Of a stretch of 64,000 nt of DNA, positions 41,348 to 50,018 are shown one piece after another. A model generated the notes under the pieces. The model was not told where the DNA came from and made no database searches. It was given only the letters and a program-made list of their open reading frames with translations. The stretch's first letter is position 1, and each line of letters starts with the position of its first letter. A program made the translations under genes and the position numbers. Location: NCBI GenBank assembly GCA_900552005.1, contig URXU01000006.1:1-64000 (forward strand), read 5' to 3'. This DNA comes from an uncultured Phascolarctobacterium sp. (GTDB taxonomy: Bacteria; Bacillota; Negativicutes; Acidaminococcales; Acidaminococcaceae).

Positions 41348-41376
41348 ATTATAAGCATTGGCAGGCAGCGGTGCAA
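41348..41376 (-). promoter_or_regulatory. Promoter of the thiW operon
   Basis: Minus strand TTGCAC (41371-41376), 17-nt spacer, perfect TATAAT (41348-41353). Confidence 0.7.
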
Positions 41377-41448
41377 TAAAAAATTGCAGGTGAAAAATAA
41401 ATTTTGTAGAATTTAATAAAGAAACAATATTTTCTTGTGAGGTAAATT

Positions 41449-42594
41449 ATGCAGGCATTAGAAGGAATTAAAGTTATAGATTTTTCCAAGTGGCTGCCGG
41501 GACAATACTGCGGCATGCTTTTGGGTGACTATGGTGCAGATGTTATTAAGGTAGAAAGTTTGGAAGGTGATAGTACCAGAAATTTCTTTCCAGAGAAAGA
41601 AGCAGGCATGAGTTATTGGCATTTAATGCTGAACCGTAATAAACGAGGGTTGGCGCTGGATATCAAAAAACCACAGGCAAGAAAGCTGCTGCTGCAATTA
41701 TTGCAGAATGCAGATGTATTTCTGGAAGGATTTAGACCGGGATATCTGGCAAAATACGGGCTTGATTATGAAACAGTGCATCAGCTGAACCCAAGATTGG
41801 TATATTGTTCCATTACCGGTTTTGGACAGCAATGCCATAAACCTGCTCATGATTTGAATGTCATCGGTCTGGCAGGACTTAATTCACTGGATGATACCGG
41901 GGCAGCCTGTGTTTCAGAAGTACAGGTTTCGGCTGTGGGAAGCGCCCTTAATGCACTGAGCGCTATCTGCATGGCGTTGCTGGCCAGAGAACGCACCGGC
42001 CGTGGCCAGCAGCTGGATGTTAATCTTTATGCTACCGCCATGAGTATGCAGGCCACAGGCATCAGCAGCCGTTGGGGCAGTGAAGAAACCGGTACGGCTG
42101 AATTTGGCCGCACGGCGCACTACTATAATATTTATCGGACCAGTGACGGACGGTATCTGACCGTGGGTACTATAGAGCCTAAATTTTGGCGCAGGTTTTG
42201 TGAATTGATTGACTGCGAAGAGCTGCAGGGCAGGCAGTATGATTTTGCACATGAGCAGCAAATGCAGCGGCTGATTGCTGAAAAGATTGCTGCCAAAACG
42301 CAGCAGCAGTGGCTGGATATTATTGGCAGTGAGGAATTTTGCGTAACTCCGGTACGTTCTTTGCAGGAGGCGCTGCAAAGTGATTTGACCAGGCAGCAGC
42401 AACTTTTGCTGCAGCAAGACTGCGATTTAGGCAGGCTCAGATATATTGCGCCGCCGGTTAAATTCTCAGAAGCGCAGTATGCCGTGAAAAGACGGGCTCC
42501 GCGTTTAGGAGAGCATACCGCTGATATTTTGCAAGAACTGGGCTACAGTGAGGAAAAAATTGCGGATTTCAAACAAAAAGACATTGTGCGGTAA
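41449..42594 (+). CDS. CaiB/BaiF-family CoA transferase or alpha-methylacyl-CoA racemase
   Basis: A 381-aa family III CoA transferase. N terminus LEGIKVIDFSKWLPGQYCGMLLGDYGADVIKVE, then LNRNKRGLALDIKKP, and the active-site segment KPAHDLNVIGLAGLNS. The His-Asp arrangement (AHDLN) resembles the racemase subgroup (GHDIN in alpha-methylacyl-CoA racemases), so a racemase/epimerase role on an acyl-CoA is as likely as CoA transfer. Followed 12 nt later by an M48 protease gene, probably in one transcript. Confidence 0.87.
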   Translation: MQALEGIKVIDFSKWLPGQYCGMLLGDYGADVIKVESLEGDSTRNFFPEKEAGMSYWHLMLNRNKRGLALDIKKPQARKLLLQLLQNADVFLEGFRPGYLAKYGLDYETVHQLNPRLVYCSITGFGQQCHKPAHDLNVIGLAGLNSLDDTGAACVSEVQVSAVGSALNALSAICMALLARERTGRGQQLDVNLYATAMSMQATGISSRWGSEETGTAEFGRTAHYYNIYRTSDGRYLTVGTIEPKFWRRFCELIDCEELQGRQYDFAHEQQMQRLIAEKIAAKTQQQWLDIIGSEEFCVTPVRSLQEALQSDLTRQQQLLLQQDCDLGRLRYIAPPVKFSEAQYAVKRRAPRLGEHTADILQELGYSEEKIADFKQKDIVR

Positions 42595-42605
42595 GGAGGT
42601 GCCCT

Positions 42606-43676
42606 GTGAAAAAGATATTTTTAGCCATTATTTTTGTCTGCTGCATTATTTTTGGCGTAAATCCCCCGGCGGAAGCTGGAATGATCAGCAAGGAACAGGA
42701 AATAGAAATGGGCCGTGAAACGGCAATGCAGCTGGAAGCTCAATATGGAGTAGTGCAGGATGAAGCGCTGCAGGCCAGGGTGAATCGTATCGGACAGAAA
42801 TTGGTCAGTGTCTGCGGCAGGCAGGATCTGGAATATTCCTTTAAGGTACTTAATAGCAATGAAGTCAATGCCTTGGCCTGCCCCGGCGGGTTCATCTATG
42901 TTTATAAAGGCTTGATAGACTATATGCCCACAGATACGGAATTGGCCGGTGTATTAGGGCATGAAATCGGACATGTATCGGAAAAGCATACCGTGCATCA
43001 AATTGAAAAACAGATGCTGACTACTCTGTTATTGCTGGCTGTAACGAGAGGCGAAGGTCTGGGACTGGTACAAATGGCGCAGCAGGCGTTATTTGCCGGC
43101 TACAGCCGTACTGACGAACGTGGAGCTGATAAAGAAGGCTTTTACAATACGGTCAAGGCAGGCTATAATCCTTACAGTATGATTATTACGCTTAGCAAAC
43201 TGGATGACTTGGCTGCTCAGCAGGGTAATCCTGGGTATGGCCTGTTTTCCAGCCATCCGGAACCGGAAGAACGTATCAAAAGAATTATGAAACTGATTGA
43301 TAAATTGGATGTTCACCCTGATGTAGTAATCAAGGATGATGATCATGCCTCAGTCAGCGAAGGGGACTGGGTATTTAATATTGACCGCAGCATCGGCAGT
43401 AATAAAGCCAAATATCGTGCATATCTGCTGGCGGGAGGATTATGGACAGTGCGTCAGCGCGGTTTCGTTAACCCTGATTATTTTGTGGTATATGATAATG
43501 GCAGCTATGCACATATCTATTATGATGATATTCAGCTGCTTACCGTTTATAATCAGGATGCAGGGGCCTTTGGCTCAGCCGGTAATTATGCGGCAGCCTG
43601 CACGGACCTTTTGCGCCAATGGGCAGCAGTAGCTAATGCTAATGATGCTGCTAAAAACAGCAAGAAGAGAAAATAA
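42606..43676 (+). CDS. Secreted M48-family metallopeptidase
   Basis: A 356-aa exported protease (signal peptide in KKIFLAIIFVCCIIFGVNPP). Zinc motif HEIGHVSEKH near residue 120 and downstream Glu in DERGADKEGF; the SSHPEPEERIKRI segment is typical of BepA/YfgC-type periplasmic M48 proteases. Such enzymes degrade misassembled outer-membrane proteins. The last ~110 residues are an additional domain of unknown function. Start GTG 42606 with AAGGAGG six bases upstream. Confidence 0.9.
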   Translation: MKKIFLAIIFVCCIIFGVNPPAEAGMISKEQEIEMGRETAMQLEAQYGVVQDEALQARVNRIGQKLVSVCGRQDLEYSFKVLNSNEVNALACPGGFIYVYKGLIDYMPTDTELAGVLGHEIGHVSEKHTVHQIEKQMLTTLLLLAVTRGEGLGLVQMAQQALFAGYSRTDERGADKEGFYNTVKAGYNPYSMIITLSKLDDLAAQQGNPGYGLFSSHPEPEERIKRIMKLIDKLDVHPDVVIKDDDHASVSEGDWVFNIDRSIGSNKAKYRAYLLAGGLWTVRQRGFVNPDYFVVYDNGSYAHIYYDDIQLLTVYNQDAGAFGSAGNYAAACTDLLRQWAAVANANDAAKNSKKRK

Positions 43677-43695
43677 TTGTACAAATGATAAAATA

Positions 43696-43726
43696 AAACC
43701 CCGTTATCAATGATAACGGGGTTTAT
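43696..43726. terminator. Bidirectional terminator (M48 / rubrerythrin)
   Basis: AAACCCCGTTATCA/TGATAACGGGGTTT between converging genes. Confidence 0.85.
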
Positions 43727-43741
43727 AGTTTGCAATTTATA

Positions 43742-44284
43742 TTAAGCGAAATAACGTTTCAGCAGGCCTTCGAAAGCTTTGCCATGGCGAGCTTCGTCAC
43801 GAGCCATTTCATGAACAGTGTCATGGATAGCATCCAGATTCAGAGCTTTAGCGCGTTTAGCCAGGTCGGTTTTACCAGCGGTTGCACCGTTTTCAGCTTC
43901 TACACGCATTTCCAGATTTTTCTTGGTGGACGGGGTTACAACTTCGCCCAGCAGTTCTGCGAATTTAGCAGCATGTTCTGCTTCTTCAAAAGCAGCTTTT
44001 TCCCAGTACAGGCCGATTTCCGGATAGCCTTCGCGGAAAGCAACACGGCTCATAGCAAGGTACATACCAACTTCGCTGCATTCACCGTTGAAGTTAGCGC
44101 GCAGGTCAGCTTTGATATCTTCCGGAGCATCGGAAGCAACGCCTACTACATGTTCAGCAGCCCAGCTCATTTCACCGCTCATTTCGGTGAATTTGGAAGC
44201 AGGAGCTTTACATTGCGGGCAGTATTCCGGAGCTGCTTCGCCTTCATATACATAACCACATACTTGACATACAAATTTTTTCAT
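43742..44284 (-). CDS. rbr: Reverse rubrerythrin
   Basis: A 180-aa peroxide-reducing non-heme iron protein. The rubredoxin-like domain is at the N terminus (CQVCGYVYEG and CPQCKAP), followed by the four-helix diiron domain with Glu/His ligands (FNGECSEVGMY, FEEAEHAAKF, DEARHGKAFEG). N-terminal placement of rubredoxin defines the reverse form. It protects anaerobes from H2O2. Strong RBS (GGAGGG). Single gene with a promoter and palindromic operator. Confidence 0.95.
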   Translation of the reverse strand: MKKFVCQVCGYVYEGEAAPEYCPQCKAPASKFTEMSGEMSWAAEHVVGVASDAPEDIKADLRANFNGECSEVGMYLAMSRVAFREGYPEIGLYWEKAAFEEAEHAAKFAELLGEVVTPSTKKNLEMRVEAENGATAGKTDLAKRAKALNLDAIHDTVHEMARDEARHGKAFEGLLKRYFA

Positions 44285-44334
44285 TGATTATCCCTCCAAA
44301 GATTAATTTTGGTATTTAAACTTATTAGACATCT

Positions 44335-44351
44335 TCAAGAAGTTTTCTTGA
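44335..44351. promoter_or_regulatory. Perfect palindrome in the rubrerythrin start region
   Basis: TCAAGAA-GTT-TTCTTGA, 7-bp arms with 3-nt spacer, sits immediately downstream of the -10 and therefore at the transcription start. Operator position. It does not match PerR or Rex consensus sites. Could alternatively be a hairpin at the mRNA 5' end. Confidence 0.5.
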
Positions 44352-44359
44352 CATGACTA

Positions 44360-44388
44360 ATAATAGCATAATCCGAATGATTCGTCAA
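44360..44388 (-). promoter_or_regulatory. Promoter of rubrerythrin
   Basis: Minus strand TTGACG (44383-44388), 17-nt spacer, TATTAT (44360-44365). Confidence 0.65.
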
Positions 44389-44429
44389 CAATAATTATTA
44401 TTTATTACAAAAAATGAAAATAAAAATAA

Positions 44430-44459
44430 AACGCGTACTGCAAAGCACGCGTTTTTAAT
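44430..44459 (-). terminator. Terminator after the outer-membrane protein gene
   Basis: Minus strand AAAACGCGT/ACGCGTTTT hairpin flanked by A and T. Confidence 0.85.
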
Positions 44460-44462
44460 ACA

Positions 44463-45071
44463 TCAGAATTTAACGGTAATACCCATATTAACGCCTTTGG
44501 CCTTCATATCGCCGTCATCGCCAAGGGCATCTTTAAATTTGTGGTCATAATAAGAAAGATTCAAATCTACATTGTTAAGAATGGGTTTGCTTAAACCGAT
44601 TTCATAGGAATTGTTTTTGTTGCCGTAGCCTACATTTCCCCAAACGGTGAAAAGCAAAGGAATTTCAAATTGAGCCTGCAGGCCTATTTGTCCGGAATTA
44701 TTGTCATGACCGCCGCGATAATCCGTATTGGTATCAGCGTTCAGATAACCGGCATAGGCAGAAAGATTCGGGAGCAGTTTGTACATAAGATTTAATTGCT
44801 GAGTGCGGGTTTTACCTTCGTCGGCCTTGAAATTATCCCATCTGTAATTTAAAGCGGTGTTGCTGCCAAGACCTACGGTAGCACCAAGATAAGTACTGTC
44901 TGACTTACTCATTTTATAGTTGTCGCCTTCAATGCTGGAAGGCAGGGTAATGCCTGCATCTACGGCAAAATGGCCGGCATCGTAGTTTTTCAGCGGAGCA
45001 GCAGAAGCGCTGGCTGCCAAACCGGTTGCAAGCAATGTTGCGGCTAAGAAAGATGCGTAAATCTTTTTCAT
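44463..45071 (-). CDS. Outer-membrane beta-barrel protein
   Basis: A 202-aa exported protein. Signal peptide KKIYASFLAATLLATGLAASASAA. The mature part alternates polar and hydrophobic/aromatic residues in strands (SAYAGYLNAD, TVWGNVGYG, NSYEIGLSKP, VDLNLSYYDHKF) and ends in GITVKF, a terminal-Phe signature for BAM insertion. Small size suggests an 8-stranded barrel. Its presence shows a diderm envelope. Ligand or role unknown. Confidence 0.85.
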   Translation of the reverse strand: MKKIYASFLAATLLATGLAASASAAPLKNYDAGHFAVDAGITLPSSIEGDNYKMSKSDSTYLGATVGLGSNTALNYRWDNFKADEGKTRTQQLNLMYKLLPNLSAYAGYLNADTNTDYRGGHDNNSGQIGLQAQFEIPLLFTVWGNVGYGNKNNSYEIGLSKPILNNVDLNLSYYDHKFKDALGDDGDMKAKGVNMGITVKF

Positions 45072-45123
45072 AATTAATCATTCCTTTGATATCTGAATTT
45101 GGATTATCGCTGTTTATATTTTA

Positions 45124-45151
45124 ATTTTAGCATACTGAAATTTTTATGCAA
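45124..45151 (-). promoter_or_regulatory. Promoter of the outer-membrane protein gene
   Basis: Minus strand TTGCAT (45146-45151), 16-nt spacer, TAAAAT (45124-45129). Confidence 0.6.
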
Positions 45152-45192
45152 GAATAATAAGTGTCAGGTATTTTACAAAAGTGTTAAAAGAC

Positions 45193-45221
45193 TTGTAAAA
45201 AAATATAAAAAATAGGATAAT
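45193..45221 (+). promoter_or_regulatory. Promoter of the flippase gene
   Basis: TTGTAA (45193-45198), 17-nt spacer, GATAAT (45216-45221), in an A-rich stretch. Confidence 0.45.
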
Positions 45222-45256
45222 ATCAAGTGTATATCTCAAGGTTAAAGGCGGATTAT

Positions 45257-46870
45257 ATGAGCGCAAATACAGCTAATGAAAATAATAAATTTCTTAAGGG
45301 AACATTGATTCTGACAGCGTCAAGCATCGTTGTCAAAGTTATCGGCTCACTGAACTGGATTATTCTTTCACGTGTACTGGGCGGTGAAGGTATTGGCCTG
45401 TATCAGATGGGCTTTCCTATTTATCTGATGGCGATTACCGTTTCGTCTGCCGGTATTCCGGTAGCTATTTCCATTATTACGGCAGAGAAACTGGCTAATA
45501 AGGACTATCGCGGGGCTAAGCGCGTTTTCAGTGTTTCGCTGCGATTGCTTCTGGTCAGCGGCCTGATTTTTTCTTCAGCCCTATTTTTTGGAGCCGGCTG
45601 GTTAATTGACCATCAGTTTATTCGTGACAGTCGTGCCTATTATTCCATTATAGCTCTGGCGCCGGCGGTATTTTTTGTAACGTTCCTGGCCAGCTTCCGA
45701 GGCTATCTGCAGGGATGGCAGATTATGACGCCTACAGCAGTGTCAGAGATTGTTGAGCAGCTGACGCGCGTAATTACCATGTTGGTATTTGCCGATTTGA
45801 TGCTGCCGTACGGATTGGCTTTTGCTGCCGGCGGCGCCAGTATGGGTGCTGGTGTAGGCGCTTTTTGCGCTTTGCTGGTATTGATGTGGTTTTATCGCCG
45901 GCTGAAACGCAAACTGCACGCTGAAATTGCCGCTCAGGATGACACGGCAGAAATTGAAGGCGCATGGCATATTATCAAACGCATGCTGAAACTGGCTCTG
46001 CCTGTATCGTTGTCCAGTCTGATGCTGCCCATTGGCGCTAATCTTGACCTTTTGATTGTGCCGCAGCGCTTGGAGGCGGCTGGTTTTAACGTGCGCCATG
46101 CTACGGAGTTATTCGGTTATCTGACTGGTATGGCGGTACCTTTGGTTAATCTGGCGGCTATTTTTACGGCAGCCATGACAATAAGTCTTGTTCCTTCAAT
46201 TTCCGAATCAAGAACTTTAGGAAATTTAGATGCCATTCGTGCAAAAATAAAAATAGCCTTCAGAGTAGCAATGATTATTACCTTTCCCTGTTTTATGGGA
46301 CTGTATTTTCTGGCAGAAAAGGTTGCCGGTCTGATTTACAATGCTCCTGGCGCTGCCGAAGCCATTCAAACCATGAGCATCGGTATACTTTTTCTTGGCC
46401 TGCATCAGATTAGTACAGGTATTTTACAGGGCTTGGGGAAAACGGCTATTCCTGTTGTTAATATGATTCTGGCAGGCATTGTCAAAGTCATTATGAGCTG
46501 GACTCTTACCGCAGTGCCGGCTTTGGGCATTAAAGGCGCTTCCATGGCTACAGTAGCAGATTTTGCCGTGGCAGCCGTAATTAATATGGGCTTTATTTAT
46601 AAGTTTACCGGCTATCATTTGCCGGCAGGAAATTTGCTGCGTCCTTTAGCTGCGTCAGGAGTAATGGGCGGTGCTATTTACGGTGTGCTGTATGTCTGCG
46701 GTCATATGGGAGCCTGGGCTATATTGTTTGCCATGGCTGCCGCAGTTCCTTCCTATGCTTTGGCATTGATCGCCTGCGGAGGACTGCATCGGGAGGATTT
46801 GGAAAATATTCCTTTTGTCGGCGCAAGATTATTGCGGCTGGGACAGAGATTTGGTTATTTCAGAAGGTGA
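45257..46870 (+). CDS. MOP-family lipid/polysaccharide flippase (SpoVB/MurJ-like)
   Basis: A 537-aa membrane protein with about fourteen helices, of the polysaccharide-biosynthesis/SpoVB group. N terminus KGTLILTASSIVVKVIGSLNWIILSRVLGGEGIGLYQM and internal SSAGIPVAISIITAEK are characteristic; LASFRGYLQGWQIMTPTAVSE follows. Probably flips a lipid-linked sugar (lipid II or a polysaccharide unit). ATG 45257 is favoured over the upstream GTG-type start. The M23 peptidase gene begins 4 nt after it, linking both to the envelope. Confidence 0.9.
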   Translation: MSANTANENNKFLKGTLILTASSIVVKVIGSLNWIILSRVLGGEGIGLYQMGFPIYLMAITVSSAGIPVAISIITAEKLANKDYRGAKRVFSVSLRLLLVSGLIFSSALFFGAGWLIDHQFIRDSRAYYSIIALAPAVFFVTFLASFRGYLQGWQIMTPTAVSEIVEQLTRVITMLVFADLMLPYGLAFAAGGASMGAGVGAFCALLVLMWFYRRLKRKLHAEIAAQDDTAEIEGAWHIIKRMLKLALPVSLSSLMLPIGANLDLLIVPQRLEAAGFNVRHATELFGYLTGMAVPLVNLAAIFTAAMTISLVPSISESRTLGNLDAIRAKIKIAFRVAMIITFPCFMGLYFLAEKVAGLIYNAPGAAEAIQTMSIGILFLGLHQISTGILQGLGKTAIPVVNMILAGIVKVIMSWTLTAVPALGIKGASMATVADFAVAAVINMGFIYKFTGYHLPAGNLLRPLAASGVMGGAIYGVLYVCGHMGAWAILFAMAAAVPSYALALIACGGLHREDLENIPFVGARLLRLGQRFGYFRR

Positions 46871-46874
46871 AAAT

Positions 46875-47825
46875 ATGGATAAGGAAAAAAATGATATTCA
46901 GGCCAAAGAGCAGAAATGCAAATTGATTCTGCCCGGTAATAAAGTTGTCTGCTGCAGCGCCGGCAGTTTTAAATGGCTGATGATGCTGGGGATTTTATTA
47001 ATTGTTGCTTCAGTTTCGGCAGCCGGTTATTTTGGTTATCGTCTGTATCAGTTTCGCAGTGAGCAGCAGGCTTTTGCCGAATATCAGCAGCATAAAGCAG
47101 AAGAACAGGCCACGCTGCAGAAAATGCTTAATGATAATGAAAAGATGCTGCGTGATATGGCAGAGCTGTCTAATTTGGAGAAAAAATTACGCCGCACGTT
47201 GATTCATGATGTTGATAACAGCAAAATCGGCAGTAATACGGACAGCGCAGCCGAAGAACCAAGCTCCGCCAGATATTTGGGACAGGGCGGCGCCAAGGAT
47301 AATATGAGCGTACAAGATATTAAAGCCGTGCTGTTAGCTCAGAATACTAATATCAGTCAGATGATTCTTGACAGGAAAAATTCGGTATCTGAATTGCTGC
47401 ATCAAATTGAGGGGCAAAGCGGTACCATGTCAACATTTCCCGATATGTGGCCGGTAAAGGGCGGCACCATAAGTTCTGCTTACGGCAGCAGAGTCGGTCC
47501 TATTGAAGGCGGTTATGAATGGCATCAGGGCATTGATATTGCCGTAGACTTTGGTGAACCGGTTTATGCCAGCGCTGCGGGTAAGGTGGAGCAGGCCGGC
47601 TGGAACGGCGGTTATGGCCGTTATGTCAAAATTGTTCACGGCAATGGTTATGAAAGCGCTTATGGGCATATGAGCAGTCTGGCAGTGGAAGCGGGACAGC
47701 AGGTAAGCAAAGGTGAGATTATCGGTTTTGTCGGCAGCAGCGGTTACAGTACCGGACCGCATGTTCATTATGAAGTGTTTGTGGACGGCAGTCCTGTAGA
47801 CCCTTCATATTTATTGAAAAAATAG
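46875..47825 (+). CDS. Membrane-anchored M23 peptidase with coiled coil (paralogue A)
   Basis: A 316-aa protein: cytoplasmic N terminus, one membrane segment near 38-58, then a Gln/Glu-rich coiled coil (about 65-115) and a LytM/M23 domain. Zinc residues are all present: HQGIDIAVDFGEPVYAS, YGHMSSLAVEAGQ, and HVHYEVFVDG. Either cuts peptidoglycan cross-links or activates amidases. Same architecture as the gene at 56716. ATG 46875 begins 4 nt after the flippase stop. Confidence 0.9.
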   Translation: MDKEKNDIQAKEQKCKLILPGNKVVCCSAGSFKWLMMLGILLIVASVSAAGYFGYRLYQFRSEQQAFAEYQQHKAEEQATLQKMLNDNEKMLRDMAELSNLEKKLRRTLIHDVDNSKIGSNTDSAAEEPSSARYLGQGGAKDNMSVQDIKAVLLAQNTNISQMILDRKNSVSELLHQIEGQSGTMSTFPDMWPVKGGTISSAYGSRVGPIEGGYEWHQGIDIAVDFGEPVYASAAGKVEQAGWNGGYGRYVKIVHGNGYESAYGHMSSLAVEAGQQVSKGEIIGFVGSSGYSTGPHVHYEVFVDGSPVDPSYLLKK

Positions 47826-47826
47826 G

Positions 47827-47863
47827 AAAAGACGTTAATCCTCTAAGGATTAACGTCTTTTTG
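47827..47863 (+). terminator. Terminator after the M23 gene
   Basis: AAAAGACGTTAATCC/GGATTAACGTCTTTTT; also in position to stop the converging purC transcript. Confidence 0.85.
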
Positions 47864-47889
47864 TTTATGCTGCAGCGCAGCAGGCAGAA

Positions 47890-48573
47890 TTATTTTTCGA
47901 GAATGATTTTGGTCAGTTCCATAGGATCAACGATTTTGCCGTCTTTATATACGCGCATATTACCGCTGGCAATTTCGTCTATGAGAATTACTTCATCATT
48001 ATGATAACCAAATTCAAATTTAATATCATAAAGATCCAGACCTTTTTTGGCAAGATCTGCGGCTACAATATGGGTGATTTTCAAAGTCTGGGCCTTCATG
48101 CTTTCGAACATTTCACGGGTCATGATATGCAGCGCTTCCAGACCCTCGCAGGTAACCAGAGGATCACCTTTAGCATCGTCTTTAAAAGTGGTTTCCACAT
48201 AGCCGCCGGGAATTTCGGTGCCATCGGCAATATAATCACCATAACGGCGGATAAAGCTGCCGGTTGCTTTCAGGCGGCAGATAACTTCCAGTCCCTTGCC
48301 GAATACTTTGGCAGGCAGTACTTCCATAGTTGCTTCGTCTACATTGGCTGATACATAGTGTGTTTTAATGCCGGCAGCTTTAAGAATTTCAAAGAAATGA
48401 ATGGAGGTTTCCAGATTGGCCCTGCCAATACCTTCAATGGTCAGGCCGATACTGTTTTCGCCGGGATCAAAAACTCCGTCTTTGCCGGTGCAGTCATCTT
48501 TAAATTTCAAAAGAACGTTGCCGTTTTCCAGTTGATAGACAGTTTTTGTTTTGCCTTCATAAATTTTTTCCAT
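47890..48573 (-). CDS. purC: SAICAR synthetase
   Basis: A 227-aa phosphoribosylaminoimidazole-succinocarboxamide synthase of purine synthesis, joining CAIR and aspartate. Motifs: IYEGKTKTVYQL, LLKFKDDCTGKDG (ATP site), RLKATGSFIRRYG, DIKFEFGYHNDEVILIDE. Normal bacterial length. It stands alone rather than in a pur operon, which is common in Negativicutes-type scattered pathways. Confidence 0.96.
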   Translation of the reverse strand: MEKIYEGKTKTVYQLENGNVLLKFKDDCTGKDGVFDPGENSIGLTIEGIGRANLETSIHFFEILKAAGIKTHYVSANVDEATMEVLPAKVFGKGLEVICRLKATGSFIRRYGDYIADGTEIPGGYVETTFKDDAKGDPLVTCEGLEALHIMTREMFESMKAQTLKITHIVAADLAKKGLDLYDIKFEFGYHNDEVILIDEIASGNMRVYKDGKIVDPMELTKIILEK

Positions 48574-48615
48574 AGTAGCACCCTTTCATTCATAAGAAGT
48601 TTTCCAACCGCCTTT

Positions 48616-48644
48616 ATCGTATCATAAAGTATTTCGTTACTCAA
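48616..48644 (-). promoter_or_regulatory. Promoter of purC
   Basis: Minus strand TTGAGT (48639-48644), 17-nt spacer, TACGAT (48616-48621). No purine riboswitch is visible. Confidence 0.5.
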
Positions 48645-48877
48645 GAAAATTACTAAAAATTTATTTAATTTAAAATTTTCTAAATTATTTACATAAACAG
48701 GTAATTAATGTAACGAGGTCAGTAAAAATATGAATGAAATAATAACTTGCCGGCATAAAATATATGCCAAAAAGCAATTTGCCTTGCGGGAAAGATACTC
48801 CTATAATAAAGCCTGCGGCCATTAAAGGAGCAGGCGTATGTCTCCGGCTGCTAAAATATATTAAAAGAGTTGATATT

Positions 48878-49975
48878 ATGCAGATGCTGTTGTTGTTGCG
48901 CGGTTTTGTTGTTTTAGGAGTTATGCTTATGCATACTACCTGGTTTTTCAGTCAGCCGCATAGTGAAACCTGGACTACGATTTCAAGTATGCTTTTAGAT
49001 ATTATTTCATTGTTTGCGGTTCCCTTAATCCTGTTTATTTCCGGTTATCTTTTTATAAGCAGGCATCGTCATGCAGACAGGTATGGATTGAGTTTTTGCA
49101 GGAAAATGTTTTTATCGGTGCTTTCGCCCTATCTGCTGTTTTCATTGTTATATCTGGCCGGAGCCTGCTTTTTTAACGGTGAGAAATACAGTGTGCGCGA
49201 AATTATTTCATTTATTTTTACCGGCAGCGCCGCCGTGCACCTGGTGTTTTTTCGAGCGTTATTCGGTTATTTCGTTGTTTATCCAGTTATTGTTAAATGT
49301 TTTACTTACTGCCAGCACCATAAAAAAATGTTGTATTATTTTGCCGCGGTTATTTTTCTGCAGATGGTATGGAAAAGCCTTAACAATATGGAAAATTTAG
49401 GTGCAGCTATGGAAAATATATTGCTGGCCACCACCTTTTTGCGCTATATAACTTATTTTTCGTTTGGGATGGCTGCTTATATTCACAGGTGCCTGATTTT
49501 AAGATGGATCGGCAGGCATTACGGACTGCTCAATTTGCTGCTGTTAGTGTTTATACCCGCTGTTGCCGGTTGCTGGTTTGCCAAATACTATCTGCACAGT
49601 TATCGGATTCTGGAATTTATTTGTTTTCCTCTGAATTTATTTCTTTACAGCATTTTGATTGCCATGCTGTTTTATCATGCCAATGCTTGGCTGCACCAGC
49701 ACAGTTTTCATAAGCAGATGTTTATCTATCTGGGAAATTATTCCTTTGGCATATTTTTGCTGCACATTATTTTCATGTACTGCGGCGTGAAAATTTTAAC
49801 ATTGCTGCATATTACACCGGCTGATTTCAGCTTTTACCCCTTGCTGTTTATTCTTATGCTTAGTATGAGCGTTTCTGCTATGGAGCTGCTGGTGCGTTTG
49901 CCATGGCATGAATATATAGTAGGTAAGATAAGCAAGCTGCATTTTTTCTGTGGCGGACAAAAGCAAAGTGAATGA
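48878..49975 (+). CDS. Acyltransferase 3 family membrane protein
   Basis: A membrane O-acyltransferase-like protein with about ten helices; LLLLRGFVVLGVMLMHTTWFF near the start is the family hallmark with its His. Such proteins acylate sugars of LPS, capsule or peptidoglycan. The start is uncertain. ATG 48878 (365 aa) has only weak AAGAG, while ATG 48764 (403 aa) has none. The RVD motif usually found before the first helix lies just upstream of 48878, so the true protein may start farther 5'. An AAAGGAG-ATG at 48838 opens another frame of only eight codons. Confidence 0.75.
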   Translation: MQMLLLLRGFVVLGVMLMHTTWFFSQPHSETWTTISSMLLDIISLFAVPLILFISGYLFISRHRHADRYGLSFCRKMFLSVLSPYLLFSLLYLAGACFFNGEKYSVREIISFIFTGSAAVHLVFFRALFGYFVVYPVIVKCFTYCQHHKKMLYYFAAVIFLQMVWKSLNNMENLGAAMENILLATTFLRYITYFSFGMAAYIHRCLILRWIGRHYGLLNLLLLVFIPAVAGCWFAKYYLHSYRILEFICFPLNLFLYSILIAMLFYHANAWLHQHSFHKQMFIYLGNYSFGIFLLHIIFMYCGVKILTLLHITPADFSFYPLLFILMLSMSVSAMELLVRLPWHEYIVGKISKLHFFCGGQKQSE

Positions 49976-49978
49976 AAT

Positions 49979-50018
49979 AAAAAGACCCTCAGACTAATTA
50001 CGTCTGAGGGCCTTTTTC
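49979..50018. terminator. Bidirectional terminator (acyltransferase / LysR)
   Basis: AAAAAGACCCTCAGAC/GTCTGAGGGCCTTTTT between converging genes. Confidence 0.85.

Noticed and set aside
43730..44287. 185-codon plus-strand frame opposite rubrerythrin
   Set aside because: Phe/Ser-rich antisense translation of a well-conserved gene.
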